Assembly: GCA_025360015.1 (NCBI GenBank)
Contig: JANYCZ010000049.1
Coordinates: 1 to 41,792, forward strand
Source of the DNA: Verrucomicrobiota bacterium
GTDB taxonomy: Bacteria; Verrucomicrobiota; Verrucomicrobiia; Verrucomicrobiales; Verrucomicrobiaceae
Length of the DNA stretch: 41,792 nucleotides
Direction: 5' to 3'
The notes beneath the pieces were generated by a model. It had not been told where the DNA came from. It made no database searches and was given only the letters and a program-made list of their open reading frames with translations. The number at the start of each line of letters is the position of its first letter. The first letter of the stretch is position 1. The position numbers and the translations under genes were made by a program. Of the stretch, positions 1 to 7,648 are shown piece by piece.

Positions 1-40
1 AGCTGGCGGCCACCGGCAAGCGGTGCAAAATCGACGGCAC

Positions 41-112
41 CGTTTTGTGCGGCGGGCGGAGTATGGGTTGTGTTCACAAACTCCCATCGCACCGACTCCG
101 CCGCGCAAAACG
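41..112. repeat. Long imperfect inverted repeat at window start
   Basis: Bases 41-72 are largely complementary to 75-112, with only TT between them at 73-74. The pairing blocks are cgttttgtgcgg / ccgcgcaaaacg (one G-T wobble), cggagt / actccg, atggg / cccat and ttgtg / cacaa, separated by small bulges. No convincing gene covers 1-183: all three plus frames are open only briefly and none resembles a known protein. It could be a MITE-like or structured intergenic element, or the 3' structure of a gene outside the window. Confidence 0.5.
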
Positions 113-183
113 TCCTTCTTCAATCGCGGCGTTCGGGTTAATCCCTTCTCCACCAGCCGTGTCTTAACCGGGTAACATTCACC

Positions 184-795
184 TCAAGCCTCTTTGCGCT
201 GCGCCCACCTTTTGCCAGATGCGAGCGCGCGCAGCGTTTCAGTTAGGCGGCGCTGAATCGTCTCTTCCTGCTTCGCGGTACTGATCCACACTTTGTATTC
301 GCGCTGGCAGGAAATGCTCATGGCCTTGAAGCCCGCCGCAGCCGCCGCGTTTTGCTTCAGACCTTTGGCAAGCGCCGCAGGCATGGGCCATTCGGCGCGC
401 TGCTTCATCGGCGGTGGCTTGGCGGATTCATCGGCGTCCAGCGCCACGGCGGCGTGCAGCAGGCGCTGAAACGCCTTCGCGTTTAGTTTCTCCAGCTTGG
501 TGACGCGGATGGTCTGCATGCTGGTGTTCGCCTCACCACCGGCAAACAAGTTCGTGATCTCACGCAGCTCCGTGCCACGAAAGAAGGTGATGCCCAGGTG
601 CTTCTTGCACGCGCTGAGACCGCAGATGTTTTTCCGCCCGCTGAAGCACAGCACGTTCCATTTGATGGACTCCGTCAGATCCGGCTCCCAGCGCTGAATC
701 CACCCGCGCACCTGCCGCGCCATGGCCTGCGAAAACTCCGGCGCAAGATCGAGCCAGCTCTCGGGATCACGGGTGGTCGTACGCGCGCAGTCCAT
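184..795 (-). CDS. DUF1801 / YdeI-OmdA-like family protein
   Basis: 203-residue cytoplasmic protein. The N-terminal part (about 15-115) has the DUF1801 pattern: an amphipathic helix with W and K/R residues, the segment ESIKWNVLCFSG, and HLGITFFRG. The C-terminal part (about 130-195) resembles the bacteriocin-protection/OmdA extension, with PxALAKGLKQN followed by a helix ending IQRRLTETL. Family members are small single-domain proteins without an established enzymatic role. The gene stands alone on the minus strand, ending 12 nt after the CBM-like lipoprotein gene starts on the opposite side of its own stop (808). Function beyond family membership cannot be read from the sequence. Confidence 0.75.
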   Translation of the reverse strand: MDCARTTTRDPESWLDLAPEFSQAMARQVRGWIQRWEPDLTESIKWNVLCFSGRKNICGLSACKKHLGITFFRGTELREITNLFAGGEANTSMQTIRVTKLEKLNAKAFQRLLHAAVALDADESAKPPPMKQRAEWPMPAALAKGLKQNAAAAAGFKAMSISCQREYKVWISTAKQEETIQRRLTETLRALASGKRWAQRKEA

Positions 796-807
796 GCATG
801 TGCAAAC

Positions 808-1833
808 TCAGCTCACCGGTGTGAGCACCACTTTGCTGACATCGAGCACGGCGCTCTTGGTTTTCGACACGGGATCAATCACCAGGCGCATCTTGCCGGA
901 ATTTTTGATCTCAATTTCACCGACTGACTCTTCGGACCACTTCTGGAAACCACCGGTGTCCTTGACCTTAAATTTGAGCTCCTGCCCGGCGAGTTTCACC
1001 GCCACTTCGCTGCCTTCATTGCCAGTGGCGCAGCCGTGAACGACGGTCACTTTGAAGCGGCCCGGTTTGGTGACTTCGAAATCCCACTCGGCGAAGTCGT
1101 CCTCGCTCGTCCAGAAGCCGAGACAATTTTTCTCGGACTTCGGTTCGTAGCGCATGCTTTCAGACCACGTAGTGGCGGTGCTGGCGTCCAGCACGATGCT
1201 GCCGTCCGCAGCTTGCGCGGGCGGGGGACCTTCAGGCGCAGGCACAAAGGCCACCTCATGAATTTCAAACCCAGGCTCCGTTCCAGTGGCGGCGGCATAG
1301 AGCGAAAAGGGATACATGGTGGTCTTGTCCACATACACCGTCCCATAGACCACGCGCTTGGGCTGAGCGGAGGCCACGAGCGTCTTTTTCAGCGGCTGCT
1401 GCGCAAAGCGGAACTGCGTGCCGAGCGTGGCATTCCGAAGCGTGTAGGTCACACGCACCTCGTAGCGGCCCCAGCGTTTGGCGTTGAAGCTCTCGCAGTC
1501 GTATTGATCCCAATGCTGCTGGGAGGTGTGCTTGATGTCCTTGGGCTCGATAACGATCACACCACGGGTGGGTTCATCGACCCGCAGAGCGGGCTCGTCA
1601 CTGCCGAAGCCGTTCAGATCCACCGGCGTGGCGGCGAACACTGGCTCAGCCGGTTTGACCGGCGCCGGAGGAGGAGTGGCAACGGGAGCCGGTGCCACAG
1701 GCTTGGCCGCCACGGGCGCAGGAGCAGGGGCAGGGGATGGCGTCGCGGCGGACTGCTCTTGCTTGCCACAGGAGTTGAGAGCAAGGATCAGCGCAAGCGC
1801 GCCGGCGGTGGAGGAAAAGGCGTGGCGTTTCAT
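808..1833 (-). CDS. Secreted lipoprotein with carbohydrate-binding-like beta domains
   Basis: 341 residues. The N-terminus is a lipoprotein signal: basic MKRH, a hydrophobic stretch, and LNSC with the lipidated Cys at about residue 22. An Ala/Pro-rich linker follows (about 30-70). Two beta-rich modules come next. The first (about 80-205) has alternating aromatic and charged strands. The second (about 208-341) begins IVLDAS and includes the phrases EWDFEVTKPGRFKV and MRLVIDPVSK, typical of the jelly-roll modules attached to verrucomicrobial and planctomycetal sulfatases (DUF5077-like). It is likely surface-anchored and glycan- or protein-binding. No catalytic residues are recognisable and no neighbour links it to a pathway. 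Confidence 0.65.
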   Translation of the reverse strand: MKRHAFSSTAGALALILALNSCGKQEQSAATPSPAPAPAPVAAKPVAPAPVATPPPAPVKPAEPVFAATPVDLNGFGSDEPALRVDEPTRGVIVIEPKDIKHTSQQHWDQYDCESFNAKRWGRYEVRVTYTLRNATLGTQFRFAQQPLKKTLVASAQPKRVVYGTVYVDKTTMYPFSLYAAATGTEPGFEIHEVAFVPAPEGPPPAQAADGSIVLDASTATTWSESMRYEPKSEKNCLGFWTSEDDFAEWDFEVTKPGRFKVTVVHGCATGNEGSEVAVKLAGQELKFKVKDTGGFQKWSEESVGEIEIKNSGKMRLVIDPVSKTKSAVLDVSKVVLTPVS

Positions 1834-1884
1834 GGTTGGTCAGGGAGGCCATGATGCAACGGCGTTCCTTGCCTCAAACTTAGA

Positions 1885-2526
1885 TCATTTTCCCCGGCTC
1901 CACCAGTCGCAAAACAACAGGCCCAGCACGAACTCCCGCCGTTCCTGCCGCGCAAAACCCGCCGCACTCAGGTACGGCTCCGCATTCACCAGCTCCCGCG
2001 CCGGTAGCCGTGTCGCCCAGCGGAAGAACGCATACAAAAATCCCACGATCACCCGGCTGCACATCCGCCGCAGGCCTGCGGGCGCGATTTGAAAATCCGC
2101 GTACAGCCACTGCGCCTCTGCAGCCGCCGCAGTGGCGATGGCAGGCACCAGCCGCTGCAACTGGTCCTCCCGAAAACAATCGAGGAAGAAGCACGTCACG
2201 ATGAGGTCATACGCCGCCGCTGGGGGCTGCCATGTCAGCGCATCCGCGTGGATGAACTTCACCTGCGCATCCGCGAGCCCAGCACGCGAAAGCCGAGCAC
2301 GTGCGAGGTCGATCATCACCCCGCTCGCCTCCACCACCGTCACCTGCGCCTCAGGAAAACGGCGGCACAATTCCACCAGAAAACGCCCGTTGCCCTCCCC
2401 AAAGATCAGCACCCGCTGCGACGCTGGAAGGCTCCCCAGCAGCGCCGTGCGGCAGCGCTGCAACTGCCCGCCGGCACACAGCGCCTCCATCCAGCGGTAA
2501 TGCGGTGCCAGCAGATCAAAACTCAT
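1885..2526 (-). CDS. Class I SAM-dependent methyltransferase
   Basis: 213 residues from the ATG at 2526; an upstream in-frame start at 2604 would add 26 residues that look non-coding. Motif I is VLIFGEGNGRFL (about 39-50), followed by an acidic residue at the end of strand 2 (VTVVEAS) and a motif IV-like DLIVTCFFLDCF. This is the Rossmann-fold layout of small-molecule or lipid methyltransferases. A hydrophobic C-terminal segment (VIVGFLYAFFRW) suggests membrane association or a lipid-like substrate. It is divergent from the exonuclease III gene, with 89 bp between the start codons. The substrate is unknown. Confidence 0.75.
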   Translation of the reverse strand: MSFDLLAPHYRWMEALCAGGQLQRCRTALLGSLPASQRVLIFGEGNGRFLVELCRRFPEAQVTVVEASGVMIDLARARLSRAGLADAQVKFIHADALTWQPPAAAYDLIVTCFFLDCFREDQLQRLVPAIATAAAAEAQWLYADFQIAPAGLRRMCSRVIVGFLYAFFRWATRLPARELVNAEPYLSAAGFARQERREFVLGLLFCDWWSRGK

Positions 2527-2615
2527 GCCGCAGTCAAAGCTGCGGACCGCGATTCGCAAGCTTCTCTCATTCCCTCCTTTCCTGCGCACCGTTTCCGGCT
2601 TCAATCCGCCTTCAC

Positions 2616-3371
2616 ATGAAACTCACCTCCTGGAACGTCAACGGCATCCGTGCCTCCCTCGGCAAAGGCCTCCGCGAATACATGCTCACTGGCGATGCCG
2701 ATGTCATCTGCCTGCAGGAAACCAAGGCGCAGCAGGAGCAGGTGGATCTCGCTTGGTTCCCCGGCTACAGCGCCGTATGGAACAGCGCGGTGAAGAAAGG
2801 CTACTCCGGCACGCTCATCCTCAGCCGTGTGCCCTTCAAGACGAACACGCTCGGCTTCGGCATTGATGAGCATGATCGCGAAGGCCGCCTCATTACCGTC
2901 GAGTTCCCGGATTTCTACGTCGTGAATGTGTACACGCCCAACTCACAGGCCGAACTCGCGCGCCTGAGCTACCGCCTCTCCTGGGACGAGGCCTATCGCA
3001 CGCATTTGAAGACGCTGGAAAAAAAGAAGCCCGTGCTCGCCTGCGGCGACCTCAACTGCGCGCATCAGGAGATCGACCTCGCCAATCCGAAATCCAACCG
3101 CATGAACCCCGGCTTCAGCGATGACGAACGCGCCAGCTTCACCAAGCACCTCGACGCCGGCTTCCTCGACGTCTTCCGCCAGTTCGATCCCAACCCCGGC
3201 CGCTACACCTGGTGGACCCAGCGCACGGGCGATGCACGGGCAAAGAACATCGGCTGGCGTCTCGACTACTGGCTCGCCTCGGAAAAACTGCGCCCCGCGC
3301 TGAAGTCATGCACCATCCGCGATGACATCCACGGCAGTGATCATTGCCCGGTTGAGTTGGTCGTGGGGTGA
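2616..3371 (+). CDS. xth: Exodeoxyribonuclease III (Xth/ExoA family)
   Basis: 251 residues from the ATG at 2616, which is followed at once by the family N-terminus MKLTSWNVNGIRA. Conserved EEP-family motifs occur in order: WNVNGIRA (6-13), LQETK with metal-binding Glu about 35, GDLNCAH (Asp/Asn catalytic pair), GWRLDYWLAS, and the terminal SDHCPVEL with the Asp-His pair. It hydrolyses abasic sites and degrades DNA 3'-5' in base-excision repair. Length is normal for ExoA-type enzymes. The longer open frame back to 2301 is a shadow over the methyltransferase. Confidence 0.93.
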   Translation: MKLTSWNVNGIRASLGKGLREYMLTGDADVICLQETKAQQEQVDLAWFPGYSAVWNSAVKKGYSGTLILSRVPFKTNTLGFGIDEHDREGRLITVEFPDFYVVNVYTPNSQAELARLSYRLSWDEAYRTHLKTLEKKKPVLACGDLNCAHQEIDLANPKSNRMNPGFSDDERASFTKHLDAGFLDVFRQFDPNPGRYTWWTQRTGDARAKNIGWRLDYWLASEKLRPALKSCTIRDDIHGSDHCPVELVVG

Positions 3372-3409
3372 GATGGCTGGGCTACTCGCCATTTTGTGAT
3401 CTGGACGCC

Positions 3410-3562
3410 ATGACGGCAGAAAGCGACACTCAGACCATGGAAGCCACCCTCGATTACGCTGAGACTCACTTCTCCCAATTGCTGCAACAAGTAGCTCTGG
3501 GAGAGGAGGTGCTGCTGCGCCAGGGAGCAGTGGCTGTGGCGCGCATCGTCCCGGTGAAATAA
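3410..3562 (+). CDS. Orphan Phd/YefM-type antitoxin
   Basis: 50 residues from the ATG at 3410; a second ATG at 3437 and a GTG at 3368 are alternatives. The pattern is that of the Phd fold: TLDYAETHFSQLLQQVALGEEVLLRQG followed by AVARIVPVK, where the family usually reads LSELLxxVxxGExVxIxxxGxPVARLVP. Such proteins bind and repress their own promoter and neutralise a partner toxin such as a PIN or RelE protein. No toxin gene is present: 338 non-coding bases with REP-like hairpins follow. It starts 38 nt after xth and may be co-transcribed. Confidence 0.7.
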   Translation: MTAESDTQTMEATLDYAETHFSQLLQQVALGEEVLLRQGAVAVARIVPVK

Positions 3563-3900
3563 GCGGCGCAACTGCCACGTCCGCGCGTAGGTGAGCGCAC
3601 TTCGGGTCCCGTTTGGTGGAACGCAGCATCTTTTGCAGCATTGGACGAAGCAGGCATGCAGGAACTCGGTTTGCTGTGAAGCTCTCGCCGGGTCGAGCGA
3701 CTTCCAAAAAGAGCGACTTGGAGACGCTCGACGGCGGTTGGAGGACCAACCGCCCTACCTTCACGCCATGACACTCGCACGCCCAGCGTGAGGTAGGGCT
3801 GGCTGTCCTCAGCCAGCCGCCTTCGAAGCCCACGATCTCCAAGCAAGAGACAGCCAGCTAAATAGAAATGAGTTTCGTGATTCGCCACGCGACTTCGCTT
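3563..3900. other. Intergenic region with nested inverted repeats
   Basis: No supported gene lies in these 338 bases. Reverse-strand open frames exist (for example 3306-3842) but run across the antitoxin and the REP hairpins and resemble no protein I recognise. The stretch contains an 8-bp stem (gtcgagcg at 3692-3699 with cgctcgac at 3725-3732) abutting the REP pair, plus the outer arms cttggaga near 3717 and tctccaag near 3835. It looks like a composite repeated element. Confidence 0.5.
3733..3818. repeat. REP-like inverted pair, family with TCCT loop
   Basis: Two hairpins face opposite ways. At 3733-3754 a 9-bp perfect stem (ggcggttgg / ccaaccgcc) has loop agga and is followed by CTAC at 3755-3758. 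At 3797-3818 a 9-bp perfect stem (ggctggctg / cagccagcc) has loop tcct and is preceded by GTAG at 3793-3796. Read from each foot, both are GTAG, then a GC-rich stem starting GG, then loop TCCT. The spacer also carries partly mirrored arms (tcacgc / gcgtga). A GTAG foot plus palindrome is the known signature of RAYT-associated REP sequences. Confidence 0.8.
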
Positions 3901-4260
3901 CTACCTCTTTTTCTTCAACCCCTCCCGCACCTTCTTCGGCAGCGCATCCACCACGAGCTGATACGAATGCTTGACCAGCTCCCGCACCAGCGCGGGCGGG
4001 ACGGTTCCATCCAGCATCACGGTGTTCCAGTGCTTCTTGTTCATGTGCCAGCCGGGCTTGATGCCCTTGTACTCATCACGCAGCTCGATGGAGCGTTCGG
4101 GATCGCACTTGAGATTGATGCTCGCGGGAAAATCATCCGGCGAGGTGACGGCAAACATCTTGCCGCCGACTTTGTACACCAGCGCTTCAGGCCCAAACGG
4201 CTGCGTTTCTTCCGCACCGGGGAGGCTCAGACATTGTTCAAGGACATCGGGCAGCTCCAT
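3901..4260 (-). CDS. MmcQ/YjbR family DNA-binding-like protein
   Basis: 119 residues from the ATG at 4260, which fits the family length of about 120; in-frame starts further upstream (4362) would add non-conserved residues. Family motifs are visible: an LxLPGAEE segment near the start, KVGGKMFAV, INLKCDPE, a GIKPGWHMNKKHWNTV block with the conserved HMNKxHW, and LVKHSYQLV near the end. YjbR proteins have a double-wing (CyaY-like) fold; a DNA-binding role has been proposed but is not established. The gene is on the minus strand and not obviously in an operon. Confidence 0.85.
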   Translation of the reverse strand: MELPDVLEQCLSLPGAEETQPFGPEALVYKVGGKMFAVTSPDDFPASINLKCDPERSIELRDEYKGIKPGWHMNKKHWNTVMLDGTVPPALVRELVKHSYQLVVDALPKKVREGLKKKR

Positions 4261-4367
4261 GCGGCATGATAGGCGGTGCGGGGCCGGCCGTGCAAATGGT
4301 TCGGCAAATGCCTGCTCTATTCGTTTGATGAATGGTGCATCACGGTTCTTTCTTGGCGGCACAGCTC

Positions 4368-4940
4368 ATGCATGCGTCCCCCCTGTTCAGCCGGAAAAAT
4401 GTGACCGTGGTTTTTGCCGCGGTCCATCTGGTCTTTCTTGTGTTTGGCATGCTGCCAGGGCGCTGGCGCGATCACATGCATCTGTCATCGCCCTTTAACC
4501 TGTACGAGCGCATCACGCACTGCCACCAGGCCTGGAACATGTTTGAGACCATCCCCAACATCAATCGCATGGAGGCGCGGCTGGTCGTGCAGGATGGTAC
4601 GAAAAAGGCGCGGGAGGAAGGCGTGGTGCTGCCTGGGCTGCGGCGCTTTTCACAGCACGATCAGGTGCGGCTTAACAACTGGATGATCAATGTGATCTTC
4701 GACTCCTCCCGCGGTGTCTTCCGCGAATCCTACATGCGCAGCGCGGCGCAGGCACTGCTCCGCTCCGGGCGGTACAGCCCGCGAGCACGGATGAGCCTGG
4801 AGGTGGTTCCGGCCTACACCCGCAGTTTGCTGGGGGTGCGCTCGCTCAAAGAGATCGCCGTGGAGCGCCCTTCTGTACTGGGGCCTTTTGAGCTGGGCAC
4901 GCTCGGTTCCAAAAACACCCCGGCTCCCTCCACTCCATGA
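4368..4940 (+). CDS. Hypothetical membrane-anchored partner of HTTM protein
   Basis: 190 residues from the ATG at 4368; 4332 is an alternative in-frame start. One hydrophobic segment near the N-terminus (about 11-32, VTVVFAAVHLVFLVFGML) looks like a membrane anchor, and the rest is soluble and basic. It ends with an ATGA overlap (4937-4940) with the HTTM gene, implying translational coupling. I do not recognise the family. The tight pairing suggests the two products act together at the membrane. Confidence 0.65.
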   Translation: MHASPLFSRKNVTVVFAAVHLVFLVFGMLPGRWRDHMHLSSPFNLYERITHCHQAWNMFETIPNINRMEARLVVQDGTKKAREEGVVLPGLRRFSQHDQVRLNNWMINVIFDSSRGVFRESYMRSAAQALLRSGRYSPRARMSLEVVPAYTRSLLGVRSLKEIAVERPSVLGPFELGTLGSKNTPAPSTP

Positions 4941-5851
4941 CGGCAGACCCCAGGAGTTTCAAAGCACGTTTCATCGGCCTGTTTCTCGATCCGGCAGATG
5001 CCCGCATCTATGCCTGTGTGCGCATCGCGTTCGCATTCGTGTCGCTGCTGAACCTCATGCAAATCTGGCCGGACCGCGAAACCTTCTTCACCGATCTGGG
5101 GATGGTGGATCAGGAAGTCGTGCAGAAGTACACCGTGGGGGCCTATCTCTCCGTGTTTGACCTGTGCCGTGACGTCAGCTCGGTCAGCACCTACATGATC
5201 TTCAGCGGCTGCGCCATGCTGCTGCTGCTGCTCGGCGTGTGGTCACGCGTCACCGCTGGCATTGTGTATGTCTGGTATGTGTCCTACGCCATGCGTGCCC
5301 CCCTGATCCTGGTGGGCTGGGATGAGGTGCTGCGCTGCACTTCCTTTCTGGTGCTGGTGTCGCCCAAGACTGCCTGCTGGTCTTTGCGGTCCCGCAGAGC
5401 ACGCAGACGCACAGCACCGCAGCCGCTGGTGCCCTGCTATGGCCTGACGCTGATGCAGATGCAGCTCGTGGTCATCTACCTGCACGCCGTGCTGGCACGA
5501 CTGGACAACGAATACTGGCTGAGCGGTGAATTCATGAGCTTCTTCCTGCTTTCACATAATGCGCGCTGGCCTGGCCTCTGGGTGCTGAACTACGGCTTCC
5601 TGCTAAAAGCGGCCACATACCTGACGCTGCTTGCCGAGTTCGCGATTCCCTTTCTGCTCATGGTCCGCCGCTGGCGCTGGTACGGCTTCGTCACAGGCAT
5701 TCTCCTGCACGCCGGCATCAGCCTGACCTCGTACAATCTCGGCCTGTTTTTCCTCTCGATGATGGTGCTCTACCTGAGCTTCCTGCAACCGGAGGACATC
5801 GACTGGCTGCTGCGCCGCCTGCCACGCAAAACGAAGCAGGCGCGCGGTTGA
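4937..5851 (+). CDS. HTTM-domain multipass membrane protein
   Basis: 304 residues with about seven hydrophobic segments (roughly 30-45, 75-95, 98-125, 150-175, 200-225, 230-250, 258-280). The opening RxFIGLFLDPADARIYACVRIAFAFVSLLN and the segments QLVVIYLHAVLARLD and GEFMSFFLL fit the HTTM (horizontally transferred transmembrane) family, related to vitamin K-dependent gamma-carboxylase. Bacterial HTTM proteins often pair with small partner proteins, and here the gene overlaps its upstream neighbour by 4 nt. The reaction is not established for bacterial members. A basic loop (about 150-160, RSRRARRR) probably faces the cytoplasm. Confidence 0.78.
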   Translation: MTADPRSFKARFIGLFLDPADARIYACVRIAFAFVSLLNLMQIWPDRETFFTDLGMVDQEVVQKYTVGAYLSVFDLCRDVSSVSTYMIFSGCAMLLLLLGVWSRVTAGIVYVWYVSYAMRAPLILVGWDEVLRCTSFLVLVSPKTACWSLRSRRARRRTAPQPLVPCYGLTLMQMQLVVIYLHAVLARLDNEYWLSGEFMSFFLLSHNARWPGLWVLNYGFLLKAATYLTLLAEFAIPFLLMVRRWRWYGFVTGILLHAGISLTSYNLGLFFLSMMVLYLSFLQPEDIDWLLRRLPRKTKQARG

Positions 5852-5861
5852 GCCAAGGCGC

Positions 5862-5888
5862 TTGCACCAGCATCAGTGCCGGATTTTC
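5862..5888 (-). repeat. Degenerate copy of the pdhC 3' end
   Basis: This stretch matches 6344-6370, the last codons and stop of the E2 gene, at 23 of 27 positions, and all four differences are transitions. Read on the minus strand it still spells ENPALMLV, but the stop TAA has become CAA. The two copies bracket the unknown gene at 5887-6330. It reads as either a relic of the original E2 tail or a target duplication. It overlaps the stop codon of that gene by two bases. Confidence 0.65.
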
Positions 5889-6330
5889 AGACTGCCTTTG
5901 CTTTGGCAATGGCGAAATCTATCCATCCAGGGGAAAATTTGGATTTGGCAAAGTAACTATGCATCGCCGCAGCAGCAGAAGCGTCTGATGCATAAGCCGC
6001 AAGTGAACGGCATTCTTCTCTCGTCAGGAAATCAAAGACGTGTTCTGGAATGCCGTCTTTTTTGGGTTGTTCATTTTCAGCAAACACAAATGCCTTCAGC
6101 ACTTCATAGTAAGGTTTAGCTACAGACATCACGTTATCTGGAAGACCTGCCTCTACGGCGATTTTTTCAATGTAGCATCTTACAGACATCCCTTCGATCT
6201 TTCCAGAAGTGATGCGCTCGAGGTGAAACCACGTCTTTGCCAAGTATGGATTGCGCCGGATCTTTGGTCCTTTGGGTAACCTTGCACGTATCTCCTCAAG
6301 GAGATCCTCAATTTTTCGGTCCGTTCTCAT
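5887..6330 (-). CDS. Hypothetical protein behind pdhC
   Basis: 147 residues, soluble, with no family I recognise. The N-terminus MRTDRKIEDLLEEIRARLP is helical and charged, and a basic patch RRNPYLAKTWFHLERI follows. The middle (about 60-110) is acidic and contains PKKDGIPEHVFDFLTREE. Its start lies 13 nt after the E2 stop, so it may be read with the PDH operon. Its base composition is visibly less GC-rich than the flanking enzyme genes, and its 3' end abuts a degenerate copy of the E2 tail, suggesting it was inserted. Confidence 0.6.
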   Translation of the reverse strand: MRTDRKIEDLLEEIRARLPKGPKIRRNPYLAKTWFHLERITSGKIEGMSVRCYIEKIAVEAGLPDNVMSVAKPYYEVLKAFVFAENEQPKKDGIPEHVFDFLTREECRSLAAYASDASAAAAMHSYFAKSKFSPGWIDFAIAKAKAV

Positions 6331-6343
6331 GCGAGAACTGCTC

Positions 6344-7636
6344 TTACACCAGCATCAGCGCTGGGTTTTCCAGCAGCTTGCGCATTTCAGCCAGGAAGGT
6401 CGCGGCGACTGCGCCATCGACCACACGGTGGTCACCGCTGAGGCCAACCCACATGCGCTGACCGACAACAATCTGCCCCTTGTCATTGACGACCGGTGCG
6501 GAACGGATGCTGCCGATGGCAATGATGGCGGCCTGCGGTGGATTGATGATAGCCGCGAACTGGTCGATGCCAAAAGCACCGAGGTTCGAGACGGTGATGG
6601 TGCCACCGGCGAAGTCATCCGGGCTGAGCTTCTTGTTCTTGGCCTTGGCGGCGAGATCTTTGACGCCCTGGCTGATTTGCAGCAGCGTCTTCTTTTCCGC
6701 CTGCTTGATCACCGGGGTGACGAGGCCGTCATCGATGGCGATGGCGACGCTAAGACCGACGGACTTGAACTTCACGATGGCATCGCCATCCCACGCGGCA
6801 TTGATCGCAGGCTGAGCCTGGGCGGCGCGGATGACGGACTTGAGGATGAAATCGTTGACGGTGTACTTGTTGCCACCGCTCTTGTCGGCAGAGGCGTTCA
6901 GGTGCGCGCGGAAGGTCATGAGCGGGCCGGCATCCACTTCCATCTGCAGGTAGAAATGCGGGATTTGCGTCTTCGAGGCCAGCAGGCGCTCGGCGATGAT
7001 GTTGCGCATGCTGCTGGTCGGCACGCGTTCGTCATCAGGACCAATCACAGGACGGATGGCCGGGGTGGCTGCCACACGACCGGCAGTAGCGCCGCCGACA
7101 GGCGCGTTTTCGACGTCTTCACGCACGATGCGTCCGCCAGGGCCGGTGCCCACCAGTGAATTGAGATCCACGCCGCGTTCCGCCGCGACCTTCTTGGCCA
7201 GCGGAGAGGCTTTGACGCGCAGGGCGGCACCGCCAGCGACCGCACGGCTCTTGTGCTGCGGAGCTTGCGGGAGTCGTGGGCCAGCCGAAGCCGCCTTGGT
7301 GGTAGATGCGGCAGGCTTTTTCTCAGCCGCAGGTGCGGGGGCCGCATCCGCTTTTGCCTTGGCAATGAGTTCGTCGAGGTTCGCCGGGACGGCCTCATCC
7401 TCTTCCAGGATCACCGCCAGCGGAGCACCCAGGGGGACTTTGCCGCCGGGCGTGGCGATGAACTTATGCAGCACGCCTTCAAACGGGCTGGCGTATTCCA
7501 TGGTGGCCTTGTCGGTTTCGATGTCGGCGATGGCCTTGCCGACGGTGACTTTGTCCCCTTCCTTGACGGTCCACTTGGCGAGGGTTCCCTCGGTCATGGT
7601 GTCACTGAGCTTGGGCATTTCGATGAATTTAGGCAT
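6344..7636 (-). CDS. pdhC: Pyruvate dehydrogenase complex E2 (dihydrolipoamide acetyltransferase)
   Basis: 430 residues. An N-terminal lipoyl domain (1-80) has the lipoylated Lys about 43 in ETDKATME. An Ala/Pro/Lys linker follows (about 95-135). The peripheral subunit-binding domain (about 138-178) reads ASPLAKKVAAERG through GTGPGGRIVREDV. The catalytic CAT domain (about 205-430) ends with the acyltransferase motif SGDHRVVDGA (His about 403). It transfers the acetyl group from lipoate to CoA in the PDH complex. It sits on the same strand as E1 beta (8062-9057), separated from it by hicB and hicA. A single lipoyl domain is typical outside the enterobacteria. Confidence 0.95.
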   Translation of the reverse strand: MPKFIEMPKLSDTMTEGTLAKWTVKEGDKVTVGKAIADIETDKATMEYASPFEGVLHKFIATPGGKVPLGAPLAVILEEDEAVPANLDELIAKAKADAAPAPAAEKKPAASTTKAASAGPRLPQAPQHKSRAVAGGAALRVKASPLAKKVAAERGVDLNSLVGTGPGGRIVREDVENAPVGGATAGRVAATPAIRPVIGPDDERVPTSSMRNIIAERLLASKTQIPHFYLQMEVDAGPLMTFRAHLNASADKSGGNKYTVNDFILKSVIRAAQAQPAINAAWDGDAIVKFKSVGLSVAIAIDDGLVTPVIKQAEKKTLLQISQGVKDLAAKAKNKKLSPDDFAGGTITVSNLGAFGIDQFAAIINPPQAAIIAIGSIRSAPVVNDKGQIVVGQRMWVGLSGDHRVVDGAVAATFLAEMRKLLENPALMLV

Positions 7637-7648
7637 GGCAGGAAAAAG

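Noticed and set aside
1..183. End of a gene entering from the left edge
   Set aside because: Plus frames are open for up to about 58 codons but resemble no protein, and the strong inverted repeat explains the sequence better.
3306..3842. 178-residue minus-strand open frame
   Set aside because: It crosses the end of xth, the antitoxin and the REP hairpins and has no recognisable domain.
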